A DNA stretch of 64,000 nt, from positions 75,687-139,686 of the forward strand of contig PLSM01000108.1 of assembly GCA_003165075.1 (NCBI GenBank). Direction: 5' to 3'. The notes under the pieces are model-generated. The model did no database searches and was not told where the DNA came from. It saw nothing but the letters and a program-made list of their open reading frames with translations. The first letter of the stretch is position 1. Each line of letters starts with the position of its first letter. Positions 46,206-53,799 of the stretch are shown in pieces. This DNA comes from Acidobacteriaceae bacterium. GTDB lineage: Bacteria; Acidobacteriota; Terriglobia; Terriglobales; Acidobacteriaceae. A program made the position numbers and the translations under genes.

Positions 46206-47240
46206 GTGAGTTATTCCCCATGTAACGATTTCATCCGCTGCATGCGGTGGGCTCTGCTGCTGTTCCTGCTGAGCCGCACGCCTGCCTGCGGAGCGGCGCC
46301 GCCGCAGTCCGGTGCGCCGGATGCAAAGCCGACATTTACGCTTTCTCAATTCGCGCCCGGCAAACCCATTCACCTGGTGGCGTATGGCGACATGCGCTTT
46401 ACCGATCTCTCGGTGACCACAGGCACCAACCCGCGGGTGCGAAGGTGGCTGGCGGAACAGATTGGCCGGGAACACCCCGAAGTGCTGCTGCTTACTGGAG
46501 ATATGCCCTACAAGGGGGCCCGAGTCTCGGATTGGATGGTCTTTCAGGCTGAAACAGCGAGTTGGCGCGCCAACCATATTGTGCAATTGCCCACCACCGG
46601 CAACCACGAAATCTACGACGACCCAGCCCGAGGCATTGCTAATTATTTGAAGAATTTTCCCCAGATCGCAGGACACCGCTACTACTCCGCGTTGCTGGGC
46701 AGTGTGGAAGTAATCTCGCTGGACTGCAACTTGCCGGCAGGGAAGACAAGTCCCCAAGGCAGATGGTTTGGCGAGCAACTCGACCATCTTCCCGAAAGCG
46801 TGGAGTTTCTGTTCATCCTGTATCACGTTCCGTGGATGGCGGACGAACAATCGCAGGTTTTTGCCAACCTGCCTTCGAAAGAGGCGCTCAGCCTTCGCGG
46901 AATACTGGAGGCGCATCTGCACGCACTGCACGCCAAGGTGGTGGTCTTCAATGGACACATCCACAACTACGAACGCTTTGAACGCAACGGCGTGGAGTAT
47001 GTGGTTTCAGGCGGGGGCGGAGCCGAGCCCTACCCGTTGTTGTTTCGCGGTTCCGCGGATCTCTACCGCGACTCGGCGTTTCCCGTGTACCACTACCTCA
47101 CGCTGGAGGTCCGCGATCATCGGCTGCATGCGGTGATGTGGAAGGTGAAGGATCCCGCCGCGGCCGCACTGAGCGTGGAAGCGAAGGACGAGTTCACTCT
47201 TACGGCGCCGGAGCGGAAGCCGGGTTCGCAACCGCGATGA
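46206..47240 (+). CDS. Secreted calcineurin-like metallophosphoesterase
   Basis: A 344-residue exported protein. After an N-terminal signal peptide (MRWALLLFLLSRTPACGA) come the metallophosphoesterase blocks: VAYGDMRF, LLTGDMPYKG, TTGNHEIYD, YHVPW and NGHIHNYER, giving the two-metal Asp/Asn/His site of the purple-acid/calcineurin-like family. It probably hydrolyses phosphoesters in the periplasm; substrate unknown. The start is uncertain between a GTG at 46206 and the ATG at 46242, both of which keep the signal. Convergent with a cytochrome oxidase gene. Confidence 0.87.
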   Translation: MSYSPCNDFIRCMRWALLLFLLSRTPACGAAPPQSGAPDAKPTFTLSQFAPGKPIHLVAYGDMRFTDLSVTTGTNPRVRRWLAEQIGREHPEVLLLTGDMPYKGARVSDWMVFQAETASWRANHIVQLPTTGNHEIYDDPARGIANYLKNFPQIAGHRYYSALLGSVEVISLDCNLPAGKTSPQGRWFGEQLDHLPESVEFLFILYHVPWMADEQSQVFANLPSKEALSLRGILEAHLHALHAKVVVFNGHIHNYERFERNGVEYVVSGGGGAEPYPLLFRGSADLYRDSAFPVYHYLTLEVRDHRLHAVMWKVKDPAAAALSVEAKDEFTLTAPERKPGSQPR

Positions 47241-47266
47241 ACCGGCGGATTTTTCGCCCGAGTTCT

Positions 47267-47288
47267 GCCGGCGACATGCTTTGCCGGC
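47267..47288. terminator. GCCGGC hairpin between convergent genes
   Basis: Two GCCGGC arms flank a ten-base loop in the 49-base convergent gap; no T-run, so termination is only possible. Confidence 0.3.
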
Positions 47289-47289
47289 T

Positions 47290-48054
47290 TTACTGTCCCA
47301 GCGCCAGCACCGCCAGCAGCAGCAACCATGCCAGGCTCATTGCGTGCCAATACCAGGCCGTTGCGTCCACGGCAATCTGGCGCAGCTCCACGCGTTTGAA
47401 GCGGCCCAGGAAGCACAGGCAAACCAGCAGGGCTAGGACGCCGAAGACGAGGTGGGCGGCGTGCAGGCCGGTGATGACATAGAAGAAATAGCTGGCCGGT
47501 GTCGACCAGTGATCAAAGGCAAAGCCCTGTGCCGTCAGCTGCCGCCACGCCATCCACTGTCCGCCAAGAAAGAGTGAACCAAGCGCAAAGGTTGCGCCGA
47601 TCCAGGGCCGGGTGCGGCGCAGGGCCGGCCGGCCTAGGCCAAGCCACTCCTCCAGCACATCGATTTCGCGAAAGATATTCTGCCGGGCCAGTTCCATGGT
47701 GAGGCCGCTCAGTATCAACACGGCGGTATTCAGGTAAAGGATGGGGGGCAGAAACACCGGATGCCAGTCGCCGATAAAGTCGTGGCTGCCCGCGTCCATC
47801 TGGATGCTCGCCTGGCGGGCAAAGAAGAGCGCCACCAGCACGGCAAAAAACATCATGTCCCCAGAGAGGCCGAAAAAGACAAAAAAACGTATGCGGTGGA
47901 GCAGTTCCCGGGGCCCATGGTGAGCGCTTTGCCAGTCGTCGTCGCCCCCGCCTCCGCCGCCCCCTGTGGGCCGGCGGGATACCGGGGGTTTTCCACCGAC
48001 TCCTGGATCTTTCCGTTCCGTTTCCGCAGGGGAATGCGTAAAGGTACCGGGCAT
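47290..48054 (-). CDS. ctaE: Cytochrome c oxidase subunit III
   Basis: A 254-residue membrane protein of heme-copper oxidase subunit III family with about five to seven helices; motifs FFVFFGLSGDMMFFAVL, LGSLFLGGQWMAW and FFYVITGLHAAHLVFG are typical, and the C-terminal AWYWHAM is a subunit III mark. It has a Gly-rich polar N-terminal extension (GGGGGGGDDD near residue 32). No subunit I or II gene is adjacent, so the remaining oxidase genes must be elsewhere. Confidence 0.9.
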   Translation of the reverse strand: MPGTFTHSPAETERKDPGVGGKPPVSRRPTGGGGGGGDDDWQSAHHGPRELLHRIRFFVFFGLSGDMMFFAVLVALFFARQASIQMDAGSHDFIGDWHPVFLPPILYLNTAVLILSGLTMELARQNIFREIDVLEEWLGLGRPALRRTRPWIGATFALGSLFLGGQWMAWRQLTAQGFAFDHWSTPASYFFYVITGLHAAHLVFGVLALLVCLCFLGRFKRVELRQIAVDATAWYWHAMSLAWLLLLAVLALGQ

Positions 48055-48334
48055 GGGAAGCCTCTTGAGGGTCTAATCACACCAATCGGGCGGAGGACGC
48101 AGCAAGCGAGAATCCGGCTAGACGAGGCGGGACACGAAGAGCGTTGACGGGAGAAGAGCCGGGAAAGACTAGAGATTGAACCGGGGAAAGCTCGTTCCCG
48201 TCGTTCTCGCCTGATTGGTGCGAACAGATCCTCCAGTTTGAGATTACACTCACTGCACCTTGGACGCATCAGGAATTGAAGCGGATGGGATTTGATTGAA
48301 CGAAAGCCCAAAGCGGCTGCCGATGAGGAAGAAC
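48055..48334. other. Intergenic region between ctaE and pdxT
   Basis: About 280 bases with no gene or strong hairpin. It serves as the 3' flank of pdxT and as upstream sequence of ctaE, both on the minus strand. Confidence 0.35.
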
Positions 48335-48964
48335 TCAGGGTTGAACCGCGGAGGCAACAATCTGAACGAATGCCCGGTGCACCCGCCGGTCGGACGAAAG
48401 TTCGGGATGGAACGTGGCAGCCATGGTGTGGCCTTGGCGGACCAGGGCAGGAGAGCCCTCACGCCGGGCCAGCACCTCCACGCCCGCTCCCACCGCGACA
48501 ATCCGTGGGGCGCGGATAAAGACCATCTCCAGCGGACCGCCGTCAAGCTCAGTCTTGGCGGTGAGGATGGTGGAGTCGATCTGGCGCCCATAGGCGTTCC
48601 GCTCTACCACAGCATCCAGCACGCCCAGGCTCCGCTGCGCAGGGTTGCGCACCTCGCGAGCCAGCAGGATGGCGCCGGCGCAGGTGCCAAAGACCGGGTG
48701 GGTTGAGCAGTAGGTTTTCAGCACATCGAAGAAATGGCGCATGCCCAGAAACTTGAGCATGGTCGTGGACTCGCCGCCGGGGAGAATCAAGCCATCCAGC
48801 CCCTCCAACTCCTCGGGGTTGCGTACTTCCACCGGCTCGGCGCCGCAAGCCGCCAACGCCTCGGCATGTGCCGCATAATCACCCTGAATTGCCAGTACGC
48901 CGATGCGCGGCAGTTCTCCTTGCTTCAACTTGCCCCCAGAATCCGATTCTTTCTTGCTATTCAT
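48335..48964 (-). CDS. pdxT: Pyridoxal 5'-phosphate synthase glutaminase subunit
   Basis: Releases ammonia from glutamine for PdxS. The 209-residue class I amidotransferase has IGVLAIQGDYAAH, LPGGESTTM, the nucleophile Cys in VFGTCAGAILLA and the catalytic His in ATFHPEL. It lies 44 bases after pdxS on the same strand. The N-terminal 18 residues are a non-conserved extension, so the real start could be a few codons later. Confidence 0.96.
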   Translation of the reverse strand: MNSKKESDSGGKLKQGELPRIGVLAIQGDYAAHAEALAACGAEPVEVRNPEELEGLDGLILPGGESTTMLKFLGMRHFFDVLKTYCSTHPVFGTCAGAILLAREVRNPAQRSLGVLDAVVERNAYGRQIDSTILTAKTELDGGPLEMVFIRAPRIVAVGAGVEVLARREGSPALVRQGHTMAATFHPELSSDRRVHRAFVQIVASAVQP

Positions 48965-49008
48965 CGCTGCGCGAGCAAATAGCGAGCGGCTGCCTCACCG
49001 CAGGTGGC

Positions 49009-49962
49009 TCACCAGCCGCGGGTTTGCAGCAGCTGCGATTCATCCAGACCCGCGGCAGCCAGGCCCTTCATGGTGCCGGTGACCTGTTCGCTCACCTCGG
49101 CCAGAATCTTGGGATCGTTGAAGTGAGTAGTGGCCATCACTATGGCCTTGGCGCGGGAGACAGCTTCTTCGCGCTCCTTGGGATCATTCTCCACATCCAG
49201 CGGAGTGGCGCGTTCCTTCATAAAGATGCCGGAGCCGACAAAAATAGCCTCGGCGCCCAGTTGCATCATCAGCGCCGCGTCGGCCGGGGTGGCGATGCCG
49301 CCGGCGGAGAAGTTAGGCACCGGCAGCTTGCCCGTCTGTGCGACCATGCGGATCAGTTCGTAGGGCGCCTGGTGCTCCTTGGCGGCGGCATAAAGCTCCT
49401 GCTCGGTGAGCACGGTAAGAATGCGCATCTCGCGAGTGATCTGGCGCATGTGCTGCACGGCGTGCACCACGTCGCCGGTACCGGCTTCTCCCTTGGTGCG
49501 GATCATGGCTGCGCCCTCGGCAATGCGGCGGAGGGCCTCGCCCAGGTTGCGCGCGCCGCACACAAACGGCGTGGTGAAGGCGTGCTTATCAATGTGGTGA
49601 GCCTCATCGGCGGGGGTCAGGACCTCGCTCTCGTCGATAAAGTCGACGCCCAGTTCCTGCAGAATCTGGGCCTCGGCGAAGTGGCCGATGCGGGCCTTGG
49701 CCATCACCGGGATGGAGACAGCCTGGATGATCTGCTTGATGAGACTTGGCTTAGCCATGCGGGCCACGCCACCCTCGGCGCGGATCATCGCCGGCACGCG
49801 CTCCAAGGCCATCACCGAGGTGGCGCCGGACTCCTCTGCAATGCGCGCCTGTTCCACGTTCATCACGTCCATGATGACGCCGCCCTTGAGCATCTCGGCC
49901 AAGCCCACCTTCAGGCGCAGCGTGGTGCCTGCAAGATCCTTGTTTCCGCTGTTTTCTGCCAT
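49009..49962 (-). CDS. pdxS: Pyridoxal 5'-phosphate synthase lyase subunit
   Basis: Condenses ribose 5-phosphate, glyceraldehyde 3-phosphate and ammonia to PLP in the DXP-independent route. The 317-residue TIM-barrel protein has [10 protein letters not shown] (Asp/Lys), [11 protein letters not shown] with the catalytic lysine, [10 protein letters not shown] and [15 protein letters not shown]. It forms a dodecamer with PdxT. The N-terminal about 15 residues are unique to this protein and are polar. Confidence 0.97.
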   Translation of the reverse strand: MAENSGNKDLAGTTLRLKVGLAEMLKGGVIMDVMNVEQARIAEESGATSVMALERVPAMIRAEGGVARMAKPSLIKQIIQAVSIPVMAKARIGHFAEAQILQELGVDFIDESEVLTPADEAHHIDKHAFTTPFVCGARNLGEALRRIAEGAAMIRTKGEAGTGDVVHAVQHMRQITREMRILTVLTEQELYAAAKEHQAPYELIRMVAQTGKLPVPNFSAGGIATPADAALMMQLGAEAIFVGSGIFMKERATPLDVENDPKEREEAVSRAKAIVMATTHFNDPKILAEVSEQVTGTMKGLAAAGLDESQLLQTRGW

Positions 49963-50162
49963 GTTGTTCGACCCCTGTGCAAGGTTGCGCCAGAAGCCCC
50001 GAAGGCCTCACAACGCTCTCCTGTGCCTCTATATCAGTGTAGCAGCGATGAAAGTTTGCGGGGACGGCGTGGTTTGTATCGAAGCATGGGCGCCGCAATT
50101 CTTTAAGTATTCCAATCTTCCTCTCCTGTCCCCGGACCTCTTTCTGCTTGCATTCCGTGCAG
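49963..50162. other. Divergent gap between pdxS and the flagellar operon
   Basis: About 200 bases with no gene. It must hold the pdxS promoter and the first promoter of the flagellar operon. A -35-like GAAAGTTT at 50050 has no matching sigma-28 -10, so no promoter is called. Confidence 0.4.
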
Positions 50163-50522
50163 ATGGCAACCACGCATCCATTGCCCGCGCCGGGGGCTGA
50201 AATTGTTCGCGAGCCGGGGACCTCGGTCGCGTCCGAGATGGCGACGGAAGGTGCGCTGGTTCCATCGCCGCCCGCGTTGCATCCGGAGCCCATTACGCTT
50301 AGCCCTCCGGTGGCGCGGCTGCCGGTGGAGCTTGAAGTGGCCATTCCGGTGCGGGAATTCCGGGTGCGGAACCTGCTGGCCCTGGAGCCGGGGCAGTTGA
50401 TCGAGACGCAGTGGGAGCAGGGAGATGATTTGCCCCTGAGCGGGGGCGAAGTGCAACTGGCGTGGAGTGAGTTTGAGGTTGTGGAACAGCAACTGGCGGT
50501 GCGGATCACACGGCTGGTGTAA
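50163..50522 (+). CDS. FliN-like protein with SpoA domain
   Basis: A 119-residue protein with a Pro/Ala-rich leader and a C-terminal SpoA (FliN/FliM C-terminal) domain, about residues 50-119 (LPVELEVAIPVREFRVRNLLALEPGQLIE…VRITRLV). SpoA domains form the switch C-ring or the export docking platform. It is first in the flagellar cluster, before fliO, and is distinct from the fuller FliN encoded at 57804. Both could contribute to the C-ring, or this one could serve export. The ATG was chosen because the upstream TTG start is unlikely. Confidence 0.8.
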   Translation: MATTHPLPAPGAEIVREPGTSVASEMATEGALVPSPPALHPEPITLSPPVARLPVELEVAIPVREFRVRNLLALEPGQLIETQWEQGDDLPLSGGEVQLAWSEFEVVEQQLAVRITRLV

Positions 50523-50559
50523 GCGTCGCTTGAGCCAGGGTGCGAAGGGAACGGGAAAG

Positions 50560-50850
50560 ATGAGCGGGACGAGACACAAAACGGCAGCTCCAGCAAGGGG
50601 CCTGGCTGTATGGCTTCTGGAACGGCTGCGGCGTGGACCTCGGGCCCAGCCGCGTCTGGCGCTGGTGGAGCGGATTGCGCTGGGACCGCGGCAGTCGCTG
50701 GCCTTGATCGAGGCTGAAGGGCAGCGTCTCCTGGTGGCCACTTCACAGGAGGGAGCGCCGGCCTTTTATCCACTCGACGGGCAGGAAGGAAAGGCGCGCA
50801 CCCTGCGCCCCACTACGGCCGCAAATGCGGTGGGGAGGATCTCGTGGTAG
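50560..50850 (+). CDS. fliO: FliO-like flagellar export accessory protein
   Basis: A 96-residue protein placed just before fliP, where FliO is found; RLALVERIALGPRQSLALIEAEGQRLLVATS is the FliO soluble domain. Odd: no transmembrane helix is visible upstream of that domain (the leader RGLAVWLLERLRRG is too short and basic), whereas FliO normally has one. GGGAAAG precedes the ATG. Confidence 0.7.
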   Translation: MSGTRHKTAAPARGLAVWLLERLRRGPRAQPRLALVERIALGPRQSLALIEAEGQRLLVATSQEGAPAFYPLDGQEGKARTLRPTTAANAVGRISW

Positions 50851-51551
50851 CCATGTGGGTCGCGGCGCATGCAGCCAGCGCAGCGGCGACACCGCTTTTG
50901 CCGGACCTGAGCACTCGCCTGCATCCGTCGGACTCGACTCCCTGGACAATCGTGTTTGTTCTTACCCTGGTGACCCTGCTGCCTGCCATCCTGATGTGCA
51001 TGACCCCGCTGGTGCGGCTGCTGGTGGTGTTTCATTTTCTGCGCCAGGCCCTGGGCACGCAGACCGCGCCTTCCAATCCCACTCTTCTGGGACTGGCACT
51101 GATGATGACCTGGTTCCTGATGACTCCGGTACTGAGCCAGGTAGACCAGCAGGCAGTCGAGCCCTATCGCGCCGGGCAGATCACGGGCTGGGATGCCATT
51201 GACCGCGGTGCGCAGCCGGTCAAGCATTTTCTGCTGCGCTACGCACGGGAGAAAGACCTGGCGCTCTTTACGGCGGCGGGCCAGGTTCCACGCCCCAACA
51301 CCGCCGACGACCTGCCCATGCGAGTGGTGATTCCCGCCTACATTCTTTCCGAACTCAAGGCTGGTTTTGCCATCGGCGCGGTTCTGTTTCTCCCCTTTCT
51401 GCTGATCGACATGGTAACCGCGGCGATCACCACCTCGATCGGCATGTTCCAGTTGCCGCCGGTGGTGGTGTCGACGCCGCTGAAGATTCTGCTGTTTGTG
51501 ATGGTGGATGGCTGGAACCTGCTGGCCAGTTCGCTGTTGAAGAGCTTTTGA
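50844..51551 (+). CDS. fliP: Flagellar export gate protein FliP
   Basis: Core subunit of the FliPQR export gate; 235 residues. A short N-terminal signal-like segment (MWVAAHAASAAA) is followed by TPWTIVFVLTLVTLLPAILMCMTPLVRLLVVFHFLRQALG and, later, LSELKAGFAIGAVLFLPFLLIDMVTAAI and STPLKILLFVMVDGW, all family segments. The GTG, seven bases inside fliO, is preferred since GGAGG lies five bases upstream; an ATG three codons on is the alternative. Confidence 0.93.
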   Translation: MVAMWVAAHAASAAATPLLPDLSTRLHPSDSTPWTIVFVLTLVTLLPAILMCMTPLVRLLVVFHFLRQALGTQTAPSNPTLLGLALMMTWFLMTPVLSQVDQQAVEPYRAGQITGWDAIDRGAQPVKHFLLRYAREKDLALFTAAGQVPRPNTADDLPMRVVIPAYILSELKAGFAIGAVLFLPFLLIDMVTAAITTSIGMFQLPPVVVSTPLKILLFVMVDGWNLLASSLLKSF

Positions 51552-51562
51552 GAGAGTGGCTA

Positions 51563-51832
51563 ATGACCCCGGATATGGTTGCCGAACTGCTGCGCCAGCT
51601 GATGAAAGAAGCCATGATTCTGGCTGCGCCGGTGCTGCTGGCCGCGGCCCTGCTGAGTTTTGCATTGAGCCTGCTGCAAACCCTCACCAGCCTGCAGGAG
51701 CAGTCGCTGACCAGCGTGCCCCGCCTGGCTGCTGTCGCCATGATCCTGCTGGTGGGGATGCCTTGGTTCCTGGCCCGCCTCGCGGCCTACACCCGGCTGC
51801 TGCTATCGGATCTGCATCGTTACATCGGCTAG
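51563..51832 (+). CDS. fliQ: Flagellar export gate protein FliQ
   Basis: An 89-residue two-helix subunit of the export gate (VAELLRQLMKEAMILAAPVLLAAALLSFALSLLQTLTSLQEQSLTSVPRL), of normal length. It lies 11 bases after fliP and 20 before fliR. The ATG was preferred over an upstream TTG in the same frame. Confidence 0.94.
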   Translation: MTPDMVAELLRQLMKEAMILAAPVLLAAALLSFALSLLQTLTSLQEQSLTSVPRLAAVAMILLVGMPWFLARLAAYTRLLLSDLHRYIG

Positions 51833-51852
51833 CAAGCCGGAAAGGATTCTGC

Positions 51853-52629
51853 GTGTCGCAGTGGAGCCAGTTTCTGAGCGCGATGACCCTGGCCCTGGTG
51901 CGGGTAAGCGGAATCGTGGCCTTCGCTCCGTTCTTCTCGTCCACCGCGCTGCCGGTACGGGCCAAGGCGGCCTTTGCGGTGACGGTCGCCTACCTGCTGG
52001 CTCCGTTGGTGGCCGGGTTGCCAAACGCCAACGCAAGCATCAACCTCGATGCGCTGCTGGGCGAGTTGGCCATCGGGCTTGTTTACGGTCTGACCCTGGC
52101 GCTGCTGAACGAGATGCTGCTGTTCGCCGGCCAGATTGCGGGACTGCAGTTCAGCTTCTCGCTGGTGAACCTGCTGGACCCCGAGTCGTCGATCCAAACT
52201 CCGCTGATGGGCGAGCTGTTCCAGTTGATGGGCACGCTGGTGGTGCTGGCCGCGGGCCTTGACCGCATTCTGCTGGCCTCGATGGTGCGCAGCTTCCGGG
52301 TGGTGCCGCTGGGCAGTTTTGCCATGGCGCCGGTCACTGCGCTGGGAATTGTCCGCGCCGCCGGAGGCATCTTTCTTGCTGCCCTGGAGCTGGCCGCCCC
52401 CATTCTGGCCGCAACCTTGCTGGTGGAGATCTCGGTGGCTCTGCTGGGCAAGCTCAGCCCGCAACTTCCTGTAATGTCGCTGACCGTGCCGTTGAAAACG
52501 CTCACCGGTTTCGCCTTGCTGACCGGCTCGCTGGCCTTGTGGCCGCGCTTCATTGAGGCGCGCTTCGGCGGACTGCTGGACCTGGCCGAAAAGCTGGTTG
52601 CCGTGCGCCCGGCCGGAGCGGGAGGCTAG
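51853..52629 (+). CDS. fliR: Flagellar export gate protein FliR
   Basis: Third gate subunit, 258 residues with about six helices; ALVRVSGIVAFAPFFSSTALPVRAKAAFA and the FAGQIAGLQFSFSL segment are typical. A GTG start was set because AAAGGA lies six bases upstream; the N-terminus VSQWSQFLSAM fits the family. It ends three bases before flhB. Confidence 0.93.
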   Translation: MSQWSQFLSAMTLALVRVSGIVAFAPFFSSTALPVRAKAAFAVTVAYLLAPLVAGLPNANASINLDALLGELAIGLVYGLTLALLNEMLLFAGQIAGLQFSFSLVNLLDPESSIQTPLMGELFQLMGTLVVLAAGLDRILLASMVRSFRVVPLGSFAMAPVTALGIVRAAGGIFLAALELAAPILAATLLVEISVALLGKLSPQLPVMSLTVPLKTLTGFALLTGSLALWPRFIEARFGGLLDLAEKLVAVRPAGAGG

Positions 52630-52632
52630 CCG

Positions 52633-53799
52633 ATGCCTGGAGACCGCACCGAACAGGCCACGCCGCACCGCAGGGAAAAGGCGCGCAAGGAAGGGGACCT
52701 GCTGCACAGCCGCGAGCTGTCGTCTGCGGCCGGCACTCTGGCTGGAGTGGTGGCCTTGGGCGTCTTCGCTGCAAAGGCGACGGTGGCATGGAGAGCCGGC
52801 TTTGCCGCATTTCTGGAACTGGGCGGGCCGGCCCATTGGGAGCCTTCCCAGGTCGAACCCACGCTGGTTGCGCTACGCAGGCTTTCGCTCTCCGTGCTGG
52901 GGCCGATGGCGGCGGTGATGGCGGCGGTGGCCGCTGCGACTCTCGCCGCCGGAGTTCTGCAGACCGGGGGAGTCACGTTCTATGCCGGCGCAATCGGATT
53001 CCGACTCGAGCGCATCAGTCCGCTTTCGAATGTGAAGAATCTGTTTTCGCTGCGTGCCACCTCCCGGCTGGGTAAGTCCCTTTTGCCGGCCGCCTTGCTG
53101 GCGGTTTTTGCGGTGCAGCGGATCGCGAGGCAGTTGACGGTGCCTCCGTTTTCGACCGCGCGGCTGGAGCTGCTCGGTGCGGACGTCTACGGCCTTCTTC
53201 TGGCCGCTTCCGTGCTGCTCTTTGCCTGGGCTGCGGTGGACTACGTGGTCGAGTGGCGCAGCCGCGAGTCGCGCCTGAAGATGAGCCGCGAGGACCTGCG
53301 CCAGGAGTTCAAAGAGACCGAGGGCAGTCCCCAGATTCGCAGCCGCATCCGCGGGTTGCAGCGCCAGATGCGGCGCCGCAAAGTGAAGGCAGATGTGTCG
53401 AAGGCCGCGGTGGTGCTGACCAACCCCACCCACTACGCCGTGGCCCTGGGCTTTGATTTTGCCACCATGGACGCGCCCCGGGTGATGGCCAAGGGCCGCA
53501 ATCTGCTGGCTGAAGAGATCAAGGCCGAGGCACGCTGGGCCGGAGTGCCGATTATCGAGAACCCGCCGCTGGCGCGCTCGCTCTACCGCTCGGTCGAAGT
53601 GGGACAGGCGATTCCAGTCGACCTGTATGCGGCGGTAGCCGCCATTCTGGCCTATCTCTACCGCCAGCGGGTAGAGGCAGAGTTGCGTGAGCGCCGGGCG
53701 CGGGAAGCTGCCGCGCATGGTCGTGCGCAGGCCAACCCAGCCGGCCGCACTTCGGGGCCGGCAGCGGTGATCCCACCCGTTGAAGGAGGCCGCGTATGA
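52633..53799 (+). CDS. flhB: Flagellar export switch protein FlhB
   Basis: Autocleaving substrate-specificity switch, 388 residues. The N-terminal DRTEQATPHRREKARKEG and four helices are followed by the cytoplasmic domain with the cleavage motif N264-P265-T266-H267 in VLTNPTHYAVAL. The C-terminal tail (to GGRV) is longer than in enterics. It overlaps flhA by four bases. Confidence 0.96.
   Translation: MPGDRTEQATPHRREKARKEGDLLHSRELSSAAGTLAGVVALGVFAAKATVAWRAGFAAFLELGGPAHWEPSQVEPTLVALRRLSLSVLGPMAAVMAAVAAATLAAGVLQTGGVTFYAGAIGFRLERISPLSNVKNLFSLRATSRLGKSLLPAALLAVFAVQRIARQLTVPPFSTARLELLGADVYGLLLAASVLLFAWAAVDYVVEWRSRESRLKMSREDLRQEFKETEGSPQIRSRIRGLQRQMRRRKVKADVSKAAVVLTNPTHYAVALGFDFATMDAPRVMAKGRNLLAEEIKAEARWAGVPIIENPPLARSLYRSVEVGQAIPVDLYAAVAAILAYLYRQRVEAELRERRAREAAAHGRAQANPAGRTSGPAAVIPPVEGGRV

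Noticed and set aside
50050-50077. Sigma-28-like -35 GAAAGTTT before the first flagellar gene
   Set aside because: The bases at the correct spacing (GTGGTTTG) do not match GCCGATAA.
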